A DNA stretch of 64,000 nucleotides, from positions 1,240,001-1,304,000 of the forward strand of contig NZ_JACCCC010000001.1 of assembly GCF_013408795.1 (NCBI RefSeq), read 5' to 3'. Positions within the stretch are counted from its first letter, which is position 1. Every line of letters starts with the position of its first letter. A program made the translations under genes and the position numbers. Below the pieces are notes generated by a model. The model saw only the letters and a list, made by a program, of their open reading frames with translations. It had not been told where the DNA came from and ran no database searches. Source of the DNA: Spinactinospora alkalitolerans (GTDB taxonomy: Bacteria > Actinomycetota > Actinomycetes > Streptosporangiales > Streptosporangiaceae). Below, in pieces: positions 18,272 to 28,963 of the stretch.

Positions 18272-19591
18272 TCAGCGCCGCCGACCGGGGTCGTCCCCGC
18301 CCGGGGCCTGAGGCGGGCGGACTTCGGGGCCCTGCTGCGCGCGGCCGCGCTTGCGGCTGGCCTGGTACTGGCTGGAGTAGGCGGCCTTGGAGACGCGCTT
18401 GGCGTCGTCGCGCCGGGCCCGGCGGGCGAGTTCACCGAGCTCGTCGAGCTGGGCGTCGACGTCGTCGCGCATGCCCGCGGGGGCGCTCGGCCGCCCTTCG
18501 GCGAGCCTGCGGCGCGCGGACTCCAGCTTCGCCGCGGCCGCCTCCCTGTCCCCGCTCTGCAGCGAGGCGGCCGCCTCGCGCTTGGCGGTCTGCGCCTCCT
18601 GGTAGGCGAGTTCGGTGCGCACCGTCGGGTCGGGGATCCGGCCCGCCGCGTCGTCACCGGGAACCACGTTGACCGAGACCGGCAGCGAGACCGTGTACGT
18701 CGTCAGCGACGCCGGATCGACGTAGGTGACCTCGACCGATGCCACCTGCGCCGCACCGAGCGCCGCCGTGCCGGGGACGTCGACGCGCAGCAGCAGCCGC
18801 CGCTGCTCACCGGAGTGGAGGTCGCCGAGCTCCACCATGACCGACCCGTCGTCCAGCCGGGCCGAGGGGAGTTCGCCGACCACCGACACCGACCGCGCCG
18901 CTCCGACGGGTGCTGCCCGCAGCGACGCGGCCTGGGCGGTCTTGTCGAGCAGGTGGTCGACCTCGCCGGCGATGAGCTCCCCGGCGGTGTCGGGCTCCTC
19001 GGCGAACAGCGCGCTGCCGGTGCCGCCGTCGGAGACCGCGCCCAGCAGCTCCTCGTCGTAGCCCAGGCCGTAGCCGAGGGTGCCGGTCGCCACCCCGTGC
19101 CCGTGCGCCGAGCGCGCGCACTCCGCCAGCCGCCGGTGGTCGGTGATGCCCCGGTTGGCGTGCCCGTCCGATATCAGCAGCAGCGTGGCCCCCCGATCAC
19201 CGGAGGCGCGCCGGGCCTCCTGGATTCCGCGCAGCAGTCCGCTCGACAGGTCGGTGGCGCCGCCGGGTTGCAGAGCGCGGATGCGCCGCTTGACCTCGGC
19301 CTTGTCCGTCAGGGGCCCGGCCGGGACCTCGACCCGGGCCTGGTGGTCGAAGCTGACCAGGCCGAAGTCGTCGGTCGGGTCGAGCCGGTCCACCAGCTCC
19401 AGCAGGGCGCGGACCGCGCCGGCCAGGCGTCCCCGCCCCATGGAGCCGCTGCGGTCCAGAACGATCTGCAGCGTCGCGGGCGGGCGCTTCGCGGTCGGCT
19501 TCTCCGGGGCGGTGACGCCGAGCAGGGCGGTCACCGCATCGGCGGAGTCCACCGGGACGACGTCGAAGTCGAGCAGGGCCGATACGTGCAC
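18272..19591 (-). CDS. von Willebrand factor type A domain protein
   Basis: A 439-residue protein starting at a GTG behind AAGGAG. Residues 40-220 form a VWA domain with the metal-ion site DRSGSMG, a threonine in GGATDLSSG and LLISDGHAN. A beta-rich region follows, then a charged helical C-terminus (about residues 310-439) rich in Lys and Arg. It has no signal peptide. VWA proteins mediate metal-dependent protein binding. No chaperone or AAA+ partner lies next to it, so its role is open. Confidence 0.8.
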   Translation of the reverse strand: MHVSALLDFDVVPVDSADAVTALLGVTAPEKPTAKRPPATLQIVLDRSGSMGRGRLAGAVRALLELVDRLDPTDDFGLVSFDHQARVEVPAGPLTDKAEVKRRIRALQPGGATDLSSGLLRGIQEARRASGDRGATLLLISDGHANRGITDHRRLAECARSAHGHGVATGTLGYGLGYDEELLGAVSDGGTGSALFAEEPDTAGELIAGEVDHLLDKTAQAASLRAAPVGAARSVSVVGELPSARLDDGSVMVELGDLHSGEQRRLLLRVDVPGTAALGAAQVASVEVTYVDPASLTTYTVSLPVSVNVVPGDDAAGRIPDPTVRTELAYQEAQTAKREAAASLQSGDREAAAAKLESARRRLAEGRPSAPAGMRDDVDAQLDELGELARRARRDDAKRVSKAAYSSQYQASRKRGRAQQGPEVRPPQAPGGDDPGRRR

Positions 19592-19894
19592 GGGCGGGAC
19601 TCCTTCGATCAGGGGAAGGGGAACACGTCCGCCAGTACAGCACGCGACACCGACAATCGCCCGCCGCAGCGGGATCCCCGGTGGCCGGAGCCGGTCGCCG
19701 GCGGTACGGACGTCTTGTGCCGCGCCTCAACGCCGAGACCGAACCGCGACACAGATTGCGGCGGGAGAGGCGCGTCGCCATCGGGCGGTGGTCTCAGGGC
19801 CCGCACGGGCGGGGCCGGCGGCGGCCGCCGCGGAAATCTCCCGGACGCGGGGGATTGACCCGGTGGCGGCGCGTTCTTAACATTCCACGCAAGG

Positions 19895-19941
19895 TGAATC
19901 GATTCGACGCACCCGTGCGGGCATCTGTCGAATCGATTCGA
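19895..19941. promoter_or_regulatory. Two LacI-type operators before the xyloglucan operon
   Basis: TCGAATCGATTCGA (19928-19941) is a perfect 14-bp palindrome, and TGAATCGATTCGA (19895-19907) shares its GAATCGATTC core. Their centres are 34 bp apart. Both lie just upstream of the LacI gene at 19963, indicating autoregulation of the whole operon. The remaining upstream DNA back to 19592 holds no gene I can see. Confidence 0.75.
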
Positions 19942-19962
19942 TTGCGGAAGAGAGGTGCGGCC

Positions 19963-20997
19963 GTGGCCACGATCAAGGACGTCGCCCGTGCGGCGGGGGT
20001 GGCGCCGAGCACGGTCTCCTACGTGCTCAGCGGTTCGAGGAAGATCTCCGCCGAGACCCGCGTCGCGGTGCAGGCCGCGATCGAGGAGCTGGGCTACCAC
20101 CCCAACGCCGGGGCGCGGTCGCTGCGCAGCACCCGCACCAACGTCATCGCCCTCGCGCTGCCCCTGCCCTCGCGCGGCTACCTGCCGGTCGGCGGGCGCT
20201 TCACGTACGGCCTCGGTGAGGCCGCCGGCGAGCACGGCTACGACCTCCTGCTGATCACGGCGGCCGGAGGAGGGTCAAGGGGGCCCGGCCTGGAGAGGGT
20301 CGCCCGCAGCAGGCTCGCCGACGCGGCCGTGCTCATGGGCGTCGAGATGGAGGACCCCCGGATCGGCGCCATGCGCGCCCTCGGCTTCCCTGTGGCGGTC
20401 CTCGGCCGCCCCGCTGACGAGTCCGCCGCCCCGTGGGCCGACCTCGACTGGGAGGAGGCCGCAGCGGCGTCGGTGCGGACGCTGCACGACGCCGGCCACC
20501 GCCGCATCTGCTACCTCGCGACGGTCGAGGACGACATCCGCAGCCGCCGCAGCTACTCGGTGCGCGGCATCGACGGCGCCGACCGGATCGCCGCCGAACT
20601 CGGCGCGCAGATCCCGGTGTGCCCCTCCAGCGGCGACCCCGAGGAGCTGCGCCGCCGCCTGGACGCCCTGTTCGACGCCGAGCGGCCGCCGACCGCGCTC
20701 GCCGTCCAGCACCCCGCGGCGATCCCGGGCATCCTGCGCCACCTGGCCGGGCGGGGGCTGCAGGTCCCCAGGGACGTCTCGCTCGTGGCCATCGGCAACT
20801 TCCCCGAAGACCTCGGCGGGCTCGATGTCACCCGCATCGAACTCCCCGTCCAGGAGATGTCGGCCGCCGTGACCCGGCTGGCCGTGGCGGCGATCGAGGG
20901 GGCCGGCGACCCCGGTCCCGCCGCCCGCTCCTCTGCCGGACACGTGCTGATCCCGCCCCGGATCACCCGGGGCGGCACCGTGGCGCCCGCGCCCTGA
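19963..20997 (+). CDS. LacI-family repressor of the xyloglucan-type operon
   Basis: A 344-residue regulator. GTG start with AGAGAGG upstream; the LacI signature follows at once (ATIKDVARAAGVAPSTVSYVLSG), then a sugar-binding effector domain ending near the stop. It is the first gene of its own operon: the binding-protein gene starts 92 bp downstream on the same strand. Effector is probably an oligosaccharide released from xyloglucan, inferred from the GH1 and GH31 genes. Confidence 0.85.
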   Translation: MATIKDVARAAGVAPSTVSYVLSGSRKISAETRVAVQAAIEELGYHPNAGARSLRSTRTNVIALALPLPSRGYLPVGGRFTYGLGEAAGEHGYDLLLITAAGGGSRGPGLERVARSRLADAAVLMGVEMEDPRIGAMRALGFPVAVLGRPADESAAPWADLDWEEAAAASVRTLHDAGHRRICYLATVEDDIRSRRSYSVRGIDGADRIAAELGAQIPVCPSSGDPEELRRRLDALFDAERPPTALAVQHPAAIPGILRHLAGRGLQVPRDVSLVAIGNFPEDLGGLDVTRIELPVQEMSAAVTRLAVAAIEGAGDPGPAARSSAGHVLIPPRITRGGTVAPAP

Positions 20998-21088
20998 GCC
21001 CCCATCCCCCATCGCGATCCGAGAGACCCCGCTGGTCGACGCGGGCGGCCCGCCGGTCGCCCGCCCGTCCCGACGACGGAGAACCCCC

Positions 21089-22336
21089 ATGAGAGACCGC
21101 CCCCTCCGCCCGCCGCCGGCCGCGCCCGTCATCGCGGCCGCCGCGGCGCTCGTGCTCATCGGCGCGGGCTGCGCCGCCGAACCCGACCCCGACGTCTACA
21201 CGGTCATGAACTCCAACACCGACGAGCCCTACGCCACCTGGGACCAGGAGGCCATGGACCGCTGCGGCGACGAGATCGGCGTGCGCGTGCAGCAGATCAG
21301 CGTCCCGGCCGACCAGCTCGTCCCCAAGGCGCTGCGCATGGCCTCGTCGAGGTCCCTGCCCGACGTCCTCACCATCGACGGCTCGGACCTGCCCCAGTTC
21401 GCCGCTGCCGGGGGGCTGGTCCCCCTGGAAGAACTCGGCCTGTCGACGGAGACGCTGTCCGAGGGCGCGGTCTCCTTCGGCAGCTACGAGGGCACCTACT
21501 ACGGGGCCGCCCGCGCGGTGAACTCGCTGGGGCTCTTCTACAACGAGGAGATGCTGGCGGAGGCGGGCGTCGAACCGCCGGAGACCTGGGAGGAGCTCGG
21601 CACGGCGGCGGCCGGGCTCACCGAGGGCGACCGCTACGGCCTCGCGATCAGCGCCCTGGCCACCGAGGACGGGGTCTACCAGTTCCTGCCGTGGCTGTGG
21701 TCCAACGGCGGCGACGAGCGGGAGCTCGACTCGCCCGAGGCGGTCGAGGCGCTGGAGTACGTCACGTCGCTGATCGACGGGGGCTCGGCGTCGCGGTCGG
21801 CCGTGAACTGGACCCAGGCCGACGTCAACGACCAGTTCATCGCGGGCAACACCGCCATGATGATCAACGGCCCGTGGCAGATGCCGGTACTCAAGGAGCA
21901 CCCCGAGCTGGACTGGGCCGTGGTGGAGATCCCCGTGCCCGAGGCCGGCGGCACCCCGGTGGCCCCCATCGGCGGGGTGACCTTCACGGTCCCGGTCAAC
22001 CGCGACCACCCGGAGCGGGAGGAGGTCGCGGCGCGGATCGTCGCCTGTATGACCACCCCCGAGGCGCAACTGGACTGGTCCACCAAGGGCAGCAACGTCC
22101 CCGTCGACCCGGGCGCGGCCGAGGAGTACCGCGAGGCGGTGCCCCGACTCGCGGCCTTCGCCGACCAGGTGCAGACCGCGCGCAGCCGGACCGAGTACGT
22201 CGGCACCGACTGGAACATCTACTCGCAGGCCATCGGCACCGCGCTGCAGGCGGCGCTGACCGGCGAGGCCGCTCCCGAGGACGCCCTCGCCCGCGCGCAG
22301 TCCCAGGTCGAGGCGGAGCTGAGGAGCCGGACATGA
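21089..22336 (+). CDS. Sugar ABC transporter substrate-binding lipoprotein
   Basis: The 415-residue protein has a lipoprotein signal peptide (lipobox IGAGC around residue 28) and a MalE/UgpB-type solute-binding fold (YYGAARAVNSLGLFYNEEML, then MMINGPW). It would bind oligosaccharides on the cell surface. The downstream permease gene overlaps its stop codon. The cluster has no ATPase gene; in actinomycetes such CUT1 importers usually share the ATPase MsiK encoded elsewhere. Confidence 0.88.
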   Translation: MRDRPLRPPPAAPVIAAAAALVLIGAGCAAEPDPDVYTVMNSNTDEPYATWDQEAMDRCGDEIGVRVQQISVPADQLVPKALRMASSRSLPDVLTIDGSDLPQFAAAGGLVPLEELGLSTETLSEGAVSFGSYEGTYYGAARAVNSLGLFYNEEMLAEAGVEPPETWEELGTAAAGLTEGDRYGLAISALATEDGVYQFLPWLWSNGGDERELDSPEAVEALEYVTSLIDGGSASRSAVNWTQADVNDQFIAGNTAMMINGPWQMPVLKEHPELDWAVVEIPVPEAGGTPVAPIGGVTFTVPVNRDHPEREEVAARIVACMTTPEAQLDWSTKGSNVPVDPGAAEEYREAVPRLAAFADQVQTARSRTEYVGTDWNIYSQAIGTALQAALTGEAAPEDALARAQSQVEAELRSRT

Positions 22337-23298
22337 CGACGATCGCCTCCAACGCGCCCGCCTCCGCTGACCGGGAGCGCTCCCGGACCCCGGACCCCGG
22401 CGTCGCCGCCGCGCGCCGCCGGCGCCGGATCCTCTCGCAGTGGCTCTTCATCGCCCCCGCGGTGCTGTACATGCTGGCCTTCTTCGGCTACCCGCTCGTG
22501 CGCAACGTCGTGATGAGCTTCCAGCAGTACACGCCGGCCACCTACTTCACCGGTGAGGCGCCCTTCAACGGCCTGGACAACTGGCGCGCCGTCTTCACCG
22601 ACGCGCTGTTCGGCGCGTCGCTGTGGCACACCCTGCTGTTCACGGTCGGCTCGCTGGCCGGCCAGTTCGCCATCGGCATGGCGCTGGCCGTGTTCTTCTC
22701 CCGCCGCTTCCCGCTGTCGGGGATCATGCGCTCGCTGCTCCTGCTGCCCTGGCTGATCCCCATGGTGGTGGCCGGAACCGTCTGGCGCCGCGTGCTCGAC
22801 CAGGAGACCGGGGTGCTCAACGAGGCCCTGCAGGGGCTGCGGCTCACCTCGTCCACCATCCCGTGGCTGAGCAGCCCCGACTTCGCGCTGCTGTCGGTGG
22901 TCCTGGTCAACATCTGGATCGGCATCCCGTTCAACATGGTGATCCTCTACGGCGGGCTGCAGGAGATCCCCAAGGAGATCCGCGAGGCCGCCGTCCTGGA
23001 CGGCGCGAGCCCGCTGCGGGCGTTCTTCGGCGTCACCCTGCCCATGATGCGGCCGGTGGTGACCGTGGTGCTGGTGCTGGGCTTCATGTCCACGGTCAAG
23101 ATCCTCGACCTGATCCTGGCGCTCACCAACGGCGGCCCGGCGCACGCCACCGAGACCCTGGGCACCCACACCTACCAGTTGTCCTTCCTGCAACTCGACT
23201 TCGGCCAGGGCGCCGTCGTCGGCAACGTCCTGATCCTGATCAGCATGGTCTTCGCGGTGATCTACCTGCGGGCCAACCGCGACGGGCTGGGGAGATGA
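22333..23298 (+). CDS. Sugar ABC transporter permease (MalF-like)
   Basis: A 321-residue membrane protein overlapping the binding-protein gene at ATGA. A basic cytoplasmic N-terminus of 35 residues precedes about six membrane helices. The coupling loop IREAAVLDGASPLRAFFGV identifies it as a CUT1-family sugar permease. A perfect 16-bp palindrome matching the CelR core lies within codons 13-18. Confidence 0.9.
   Translation: MTTIASNAPASADRERSRTPDPGVAAARRRRRILSQWLFIAPAVLYMLAFFGYPLVRNVVMSFQQYTPATYFTGEAPFNGLDNWRAVFTDALFGASLWHTLLFTVGSLAGQFAIGMALAVFFSRRFPLSGIMRSLLLLPWLIPMVVAGTVWRRVLDQETGVLNEALQGLRLTSSTIPWLSSPDFALLSVVLVNIWIGIPFNMVILYGGLQEIPKEIREAAVLDGASPLRAFFGVTLPMMRPVVTVVLVLGFMSTVKILDLILALTNGGPAHATETLGTHTYQLSFLQLDFGQGAVVGNVLILISMVFAVIYLRANRDGLGR
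22371..22386. promoter_or_regulatory. Intragenic CelR/CebR-like palindrome
   Basis: CCGGGAGCGCTCCCGG is a perfect 16-bp palindrome inside the start of the MalF-like permease gene. Its inner 12 bases equal the core of the established CelR/CebR operator TGGGAGCGCTCCCA. It could act as a roadblock or operator for cellobiose control. It could equally be chance, because it also encodes Arg-Glu-Arg-Ser. Confidence 0.4.
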
Positions 23299-24125
23299 TG
23301 AGCATGCGCATGACGCGCACCGACCGGCTGAACGCCCTCAGCCTCGCCTTCGGCGTGATCGTCCTGGCCGTCCTGCTGTTCCCGCTGTACTGGATGATCA
23401 ACACCGCCCTCCAGCCCGGCGCGGCGATGGCCGAACTCAGGTGGGTCCCGCAGACGCTGGACCTCGGCAACTTCGGCCGCGCCTGGGAGTCCCAGGCGGG
23501 GAACCTGCTCACCAGCATGCTGGTGGCGCTGGGCGCCGTCGCCGTGTGCCTGGTCGTGGCCGCACCCGCGGCCTACGCCCTGTCCCGGCTCCGGCTGCGC
23601 GGCGCCCGCACGGTCGTCTTCGGCACCCTGATCACCCAGATGGTGCCGGGCATCGTCGTCGCCAACGCCCTCTACAACGCCTACGTCGAGCTGGACCTGG
23701 TCAACTCCTACCTCGGCCTGGTCCTCGCCGACGCCTCGCTGGGCATCCCCTTCACCATCATCCTGCTGCGGGCGTTCATGGTGTCGATCCCCGAGGAGGT
23801 GCTGGAGGCCGGGATGGTCGACGGCGCGGGGCGGCTGCGCGTCCTGCTGAGCGTCGTCGTGCCGATGAGCCGCAACGCGCTCATCACCGGCGGGCTGTTC
23901 ACCTTCCTCTTCGCCTGGAGCGACTTCCTGTTCGCCCTGACGCTCAACACCACCGACGCGGTGAAGCCGGTGACGCTGGGCATCTACGAGTACATCGGCG
24001 CCCACGTCGGCGACTGGGGAGCGGTGATGGCCGTGGCGACGCTCTCCTCGATCCCGGCCGCGATCCTGCTCGTCGTCGCGCAGAAGTACGTGGCGGCCGG
24101 GATATCGGGAGGGTCGATCAAGTGA
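23295..24125 (+). CDS. Sugar ABC transporter permease (MalG-like)
   Basis: A 276-residue second permease overlapping the first at ATGA; a second ATG follows directly. It has about six membrane helices and the coupling loop LEAGMVDGAGRLRVLLSVVVP typical of MalG-like CUT1 permeases. Together with the MalF-like subunit it forms the oligosaccharide channel. A 220-bp gap without recognisable features separates it from the glucosidase gene. Confidence 0.9.
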   Translation: MMSMRMTRTDRLNALSLAFGVIVLAVLLFPLYWMINTALQPGAAMAELRWVPQTLDLGNFGRAWESQAGNLLTSMLVALGAVAVCLVVAAPAAYALSRLRLRGARTVVFGTLITQMVPGIVVANALYNAYVELDLVNSYLGLVLADASLGIPFTIILLRAFMVSIPEEVLEAGMVDGAGRLRVLLSVVVPMSRNALITGGLFTFLFAWSDFLFALTLNTTDAVKPVTLGIYEYIGAHVGDWGAVMAVATLSSIPAAILLVVAQKYVAAGISGGSIK

Positions 24126-24204
24126 GCCGGCCACCTCGGATCATTCGACGGGGAGAAGCCGGGTGCCGTTCACAGGCCCTGCTGCACCCCTGTCGGCCCG
24201 GTGA

Positions 24205-25764
<1,560 letters not shown>

Positions 25765-25871
25765 GGCCGGAACCGCACCGACGAGAGGGGCCCGGGTCGG
25801 GGCGGCGGCCACCGGCCGCCGTTTTCGGCCCGGGCCCGCACCACCCGCGCGACACCACACGAAGGCGGCCG

Positions 25872-28220
25872 ATGAAGTTCACCGATGGGTTCTGGCAGAT
25901 GCGGGACGGCGTGCGCGCCCACTACGCGCGCGAGGCCCGCGACGCCCGCGTCCTCGACGACAGGATCACCCTCTACGCCCCCGTTCGGGAGACAGCCCAC
26001 CGGGGCGACACCCTCAACACGCCGCTGCTCACCGTCGACTGCTGGTCGCCGGCCCCCAATGTGATCGGGGTGCGGGTCACCCACCTGGCCGGAGGGGTGC
26101 GCCCGAACCCGGCCTTCGCGCTGTCTCCCGGCACCGGTGTGGTCGCCAAGACGGCCAGGGACGGCTCGATCGTCGAGCTGTCCAGCGGGGCGCTGTCGCT
26201 GCGGGTCGACACCGAGGGGCCCTGGCGCCTGGACTTCCGCGCGAACGGGCGCACGCTCACCTCCGTCGACGAGCGCGGCATGGGGTTCGTGGAGACCGAC
26301 GACGGGGCGCACCACATGCTGACCCGGCTCTCCCTGGGCGTGCGCGAACTGGTCTACGGCATGGGCGAGCGCTTCACCCCGTTCGTCCGCAACGGCCAGA
26401 CCGTGGACATCTGGCAGGCCGACGGCGGCACCAGCAGCGAGCAGGCCTACAAGAACGTCCCCTTCTACCTGACCAACCGGGGCTACGGCGTCCTCGTCGA
26501 CCACCCGGGGGCCGTCTCCTTCGAGGCGGGCTCCGAGGCGGTGGGCCGCGTGCAGTTCAGCGTCGAGGACCAGTCCCTGTGCTTCTACGTCGTCTACGGG
26601 GGGACGCCGAAGGGGGTCCTGGCCGGCTACACCGCGCTCACCGGCCGCCCGGCGCTGCCGCCGCCGTGGTCCTTCGGCCTGTGGCTGTCCACCTCGTTCA
26701 CCACCTCCTACGACGAGGAGACCGTCAGCACCTTCGTCGACGGCATGGCCGAGCACGACATCCCGCTGAGCGTCTTCCACTTCGACTGCTTCTGGATGCG
26801 CGAGTTCCACTGGTGCGACTTCGAGTGGGATCCGGAGGTGTTCCCCGACCCCGAGGGCATGCTGGCCCGCCTCAAGGAACGGGGGCTGCGCGTCTGCGTG
26901 TGGATCAACCCCTACATCGCGCAGCGCTCCGCACTGTTCGAGGAGGGGACGCGCCTGGGGCACCTCGTGCGGCGGCCCGGCGGCGACGTGTGGCAGTGGG
27001 ACAAGTGGCAGGCCGGGATGGCGCTGGTCGACTTCACCAGCCCCGAGGCCCGCGAGTGGTACGCCGACAAGCTGCGCGCGCTGCTCGACATGGGCGTGGA
27101 CGCCTTCAAGACCGACTTCGGCGAGCGCATCCCCACCGATGTGCGATGGGCGGACGGCTCCGACCCGGAGGGCATGCACAACTACTACACCCAGCTCTAC
27201 AACCAGACGGTGTTCGACGTGCTGCGGGAGGCGCGCGGCGAGGGCGAGGCGGTGCTGTTCGCCCGGTCGGCCACGGCCGGCGGCCAGCAGTTCCCGGTGC
27301 ACTGGGGCGGCGACTGCGGCTCCACCTACGGGGCCATGGCCGAGAGCCTGCGCGGCGGGCTGTCGCTGGGCCTGTCCGGGTTCGGGTTCTGGAGCCACGA
27401 CATCGGCGGGTTCGAGGGCACCCCCGACCCCGGCCTGTTCAAGCGCTGGCTCGCCTTCGGCCTGCTCTCCTCGCACAGCCGGCTGCACGGCAGCCGCTCC
27501 TACCGGGTGCCGTGGGCCTTCGGCGAGGAGTCGGTCGCGGTGGCCCGCGCGTTCACCCGGCTCAAGTGCGAGCTCATGCCCTACCTGTTCGGGGCCGCCG
27601 TGCAGGCGCACGAGCAGGGGGTGCCGGTGATGCGGGCGATGCTGCTGGAGTTCCCCGACGATCCGACCTGCCACCACCTCGACACCCAGTACATGCTCGG
27701 CGGCGACCTGCTCGTCGCGCCCGTGCTGAGCGAGGACGGGTCCGTGGAGTACTACGTCCCCGAGGGGGAGTGGACGCGCCTGCTGACCGGCGAGACCGTG
27801 CGGGGACCGGCCTGGCGGCGCGAGACGCACGGCTACGACTCCCTGCCGCTGCTGGTCCGCCCGGGGGCCGTGCTCCCGGTCGGCGCGGTGGCGACCCGGC
27901 CCGACTACGACTACCTGGACGGGCTGACCCTGCGCGTGCACGGCGCCGTCGAGGCCGCGGAGAGCGGCGGGCGGGAGCTGAGGCGGGCCGTGGTGCCCAC
28001 CGCGGAGGGCCACCGGGCGGCGGCCTTCAGGACATGGGCCGGCGACGGCGCCGTCACCGTCGAAGTCCACGCCGAGGACCCGCCCGCCTGGAACGTACTC
28101 CTGGTGGGCGTGCACGGCACGGGAACGGTCGAGGGCGCCTCCCGCGTCACCGACACCGAGGCCGGCGTCCGCGTCGCGGTGGAGGCGGGCACCCGCAGGG
28201 TGCGGGTCGGGCTGCGCTGA
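25872..28220 (+). CDS. GH31 alpha-xylosidase (YicI-like)
   Basis: A 782-residue GH31 enzyme starting at ATG after GAAGGCGG. The nucleophile is D415 in FKTDFGERIP and the acid/base D481 in GGDCGSTYG, nearly the same numbering as E. coli YicI (416 and 482). An N-terminal beta-sandwich, the catalytic barrel and C-terminal beta domains are all present. YicI-type enzymes release alpha-1,6-linked xylose from xyloglucan fragments such as isoprimeverose. It is the last gene of the operon, 107 bp after the GH1 gene. Confidence 0.9.
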   Translation: MKFTDGFWQMRDGVRAHYAREARDARVLDDRITLYAPVRETAHRGDTLNTPLLTVDCWSPAPNVIGVRVTHLAGGVRPNPAFALSPGTGVVAKTARDGSIVELSSGALSLRVDTEGPWRLDFRANGRTLTSVDERGMGFVETDDGAHHMLTRLSLGVRELVYGMGERFTPFVRNGQTVDIWQADGGTSSEQAYKNVPFYLTNRGYGVLVDHPGAVSFEAGSEAVGRVQFSVEDQSLCFYVVYGGTPKGVLAGYTALTGRPALPPPWSFGLWLSTSFTTSYDEETVSTFVDGMAEHDIPLSVFHFDCFWMREFHWCDFEWDPEVFPDPEGMLARLKERGLRVCVWINPYIAQRSALFEEGTRLGHLVRRPGGDVWQWDKWQAGMALVDFTSPEAREWYADKLRALLDMGVDAFKTDFGERIPTDVRWADGSDPEGMHNYYTQLYNQTVFDVLREARGEGEAVLFARSATAGGQQFPVHWGGDCGSTYGAMAESLRGGLSLGLSGFGFWSHDIGGFEGTPDPGLFKRWLAFGLLSSHSRLHGSRSYRVPWAFGEESVAVARAFTRLKCELMPYLFGAAVQAHEQGVPVMRAMLLEFPDDPTCHHLDTQYMLGGDLLVAPVLSEDGSVEYYVPEGEWTRLLTGETVRGPAWRRETHGYDSLPLLVRPGAVLPVGAVATRPDYDYLDGLTLRVHGAVEAAESGGRELRRAVVPTAEGHRAAAFRTWAGDGAVTVEVHAEDPPAWNVLLVGVHGTGTVEGASRVTDTEAGVRVAVEAGTRRVRVGLR

Positions 28221-28234
28221 CGGCTGAGGAACGC

Positions 28235-28282
28235 GCCGGGGCCGCGGCGCCCGCGTCTGCTCGCGGGCGCCGCGGCCCCGGC
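28235..28282. terminator. Bidirectional terminator hairpin
   Basis: Perfect 21-bp stem (28235-28255 with 28262-28282) and a six-base loop between the convergent GH31 and NUDIX-like genes. It is one of the most stable hairpins in the window. Confidence 0.8.
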
Positions 28283-28288
28283 ACGCCG

Positions 28289-28825
28289 TCAGGGCAGCCG
28301 GCCGACGTGGGCCAGCGCCTGCTTGAGCAGCACGCCCTGACCGCCCGACATCTCCTGCTGGAGTTCGGGGCTCGCCGCCTCCTCGGGGGTGAACCACTCC
28401 AGGTCGAGCGCGTCCTGCCGGGGCCGGCAGTCGCCGGCGACCGGGACGACGTAGGCCATGGCCACCGCGTGCTGGCGCGGATCGTGGAACGGGGTGATGC
28501 CGGGGGTCGGGAAGTACTCGGCGACGGTGAACGGCTGCGGTGATGCGGGGATCCGCGGGAGCGCCACCGGCCCGAGGTCCTTCTCCAGGTGGCGCACGAG
28601 GGCGTCGCGGATCCGCTCGTGGTAGAGGACCCGCCCCGCCACCAGGGCGCGGCTGATCGTCGAGTCCGGGGCCGCGCGCAGCAGCAGGCCCACGCGCGTG
28701 ACCGTGCCGGAGTCGTCGGTCCGCACGGGGACGGCGTTGACGTAGACGATGGGCAGCCGCTGGCGCGCCGCGTCCATTTCCTCGCCGGAGAGCCAGCCCG
28801 GCACGGTGTCCGTTGTTTCGGTCAT
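28289..28825 (-). CDS. NUDIX hydrolase-like protein (DUF4916 type)
   Basis: A 178-residue protein found across actinomycetes. It resembles a NUDIX fold, but the box is degenerate: RVLYHERIRDALVRHLEKDLG replaces the usual GX5EX7REUXEEXGU, and the second catalytic glutamates are not obvious. Histidine-rich PFHDPRQHAVAMAYVVPV matches a beta strand of NUDIX relatives. Activity on a nucleoside diphosphate derivative is uncertain. It is a single gene, convergent with the GH31 gene and divergent from the next LacI gene. Confidence 0.65.
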   Translation of the reverse strand: MTETTDTVPGWLSGEEMDAARQRLPIVYVNAVPVRTDDSGTVTRVGLLLRAAPDSTISRALVAGRVLYHERIRDALVRHLEKDLGPVALPRIPASPQPFTVAEYFPTPGITPFHDPRQHAVAMAYVVPVAGDCRPRQDALDLEWFTPEEAASPELQQEMSGGQGVLLKQALAHVGRLP

Positions 28826-28914
28826 GGCGCCGTTCTACCGCATCGGGCGGCCCCGATGCCGCTCACCTCGCCCGTTGAACGGGGACGATGGGGGCTTGGT
28901 ATCCTCAGAGGGAA

Positions 28915-28930
28915 CTTAATCGGTTAACCG
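28915..28930. promoter_or_regulatory. Operator-like palindrome before the mannan-cluster LacI gene
   Basis: CTTAATCGGTTAACCG contains the near-palindrome TTAATCGGTTAA (28916-28927). The same ACTTA/TAA half-sites with six-base spacing recur at 30400-30415 upstream of the transporter operon. This suggests that one regulator binds both sites. Confidence 0.55.
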
Positions 28931-28963
28931 GCCGGAGGTCGGTCATGGAGGTGGGGACCGCCG

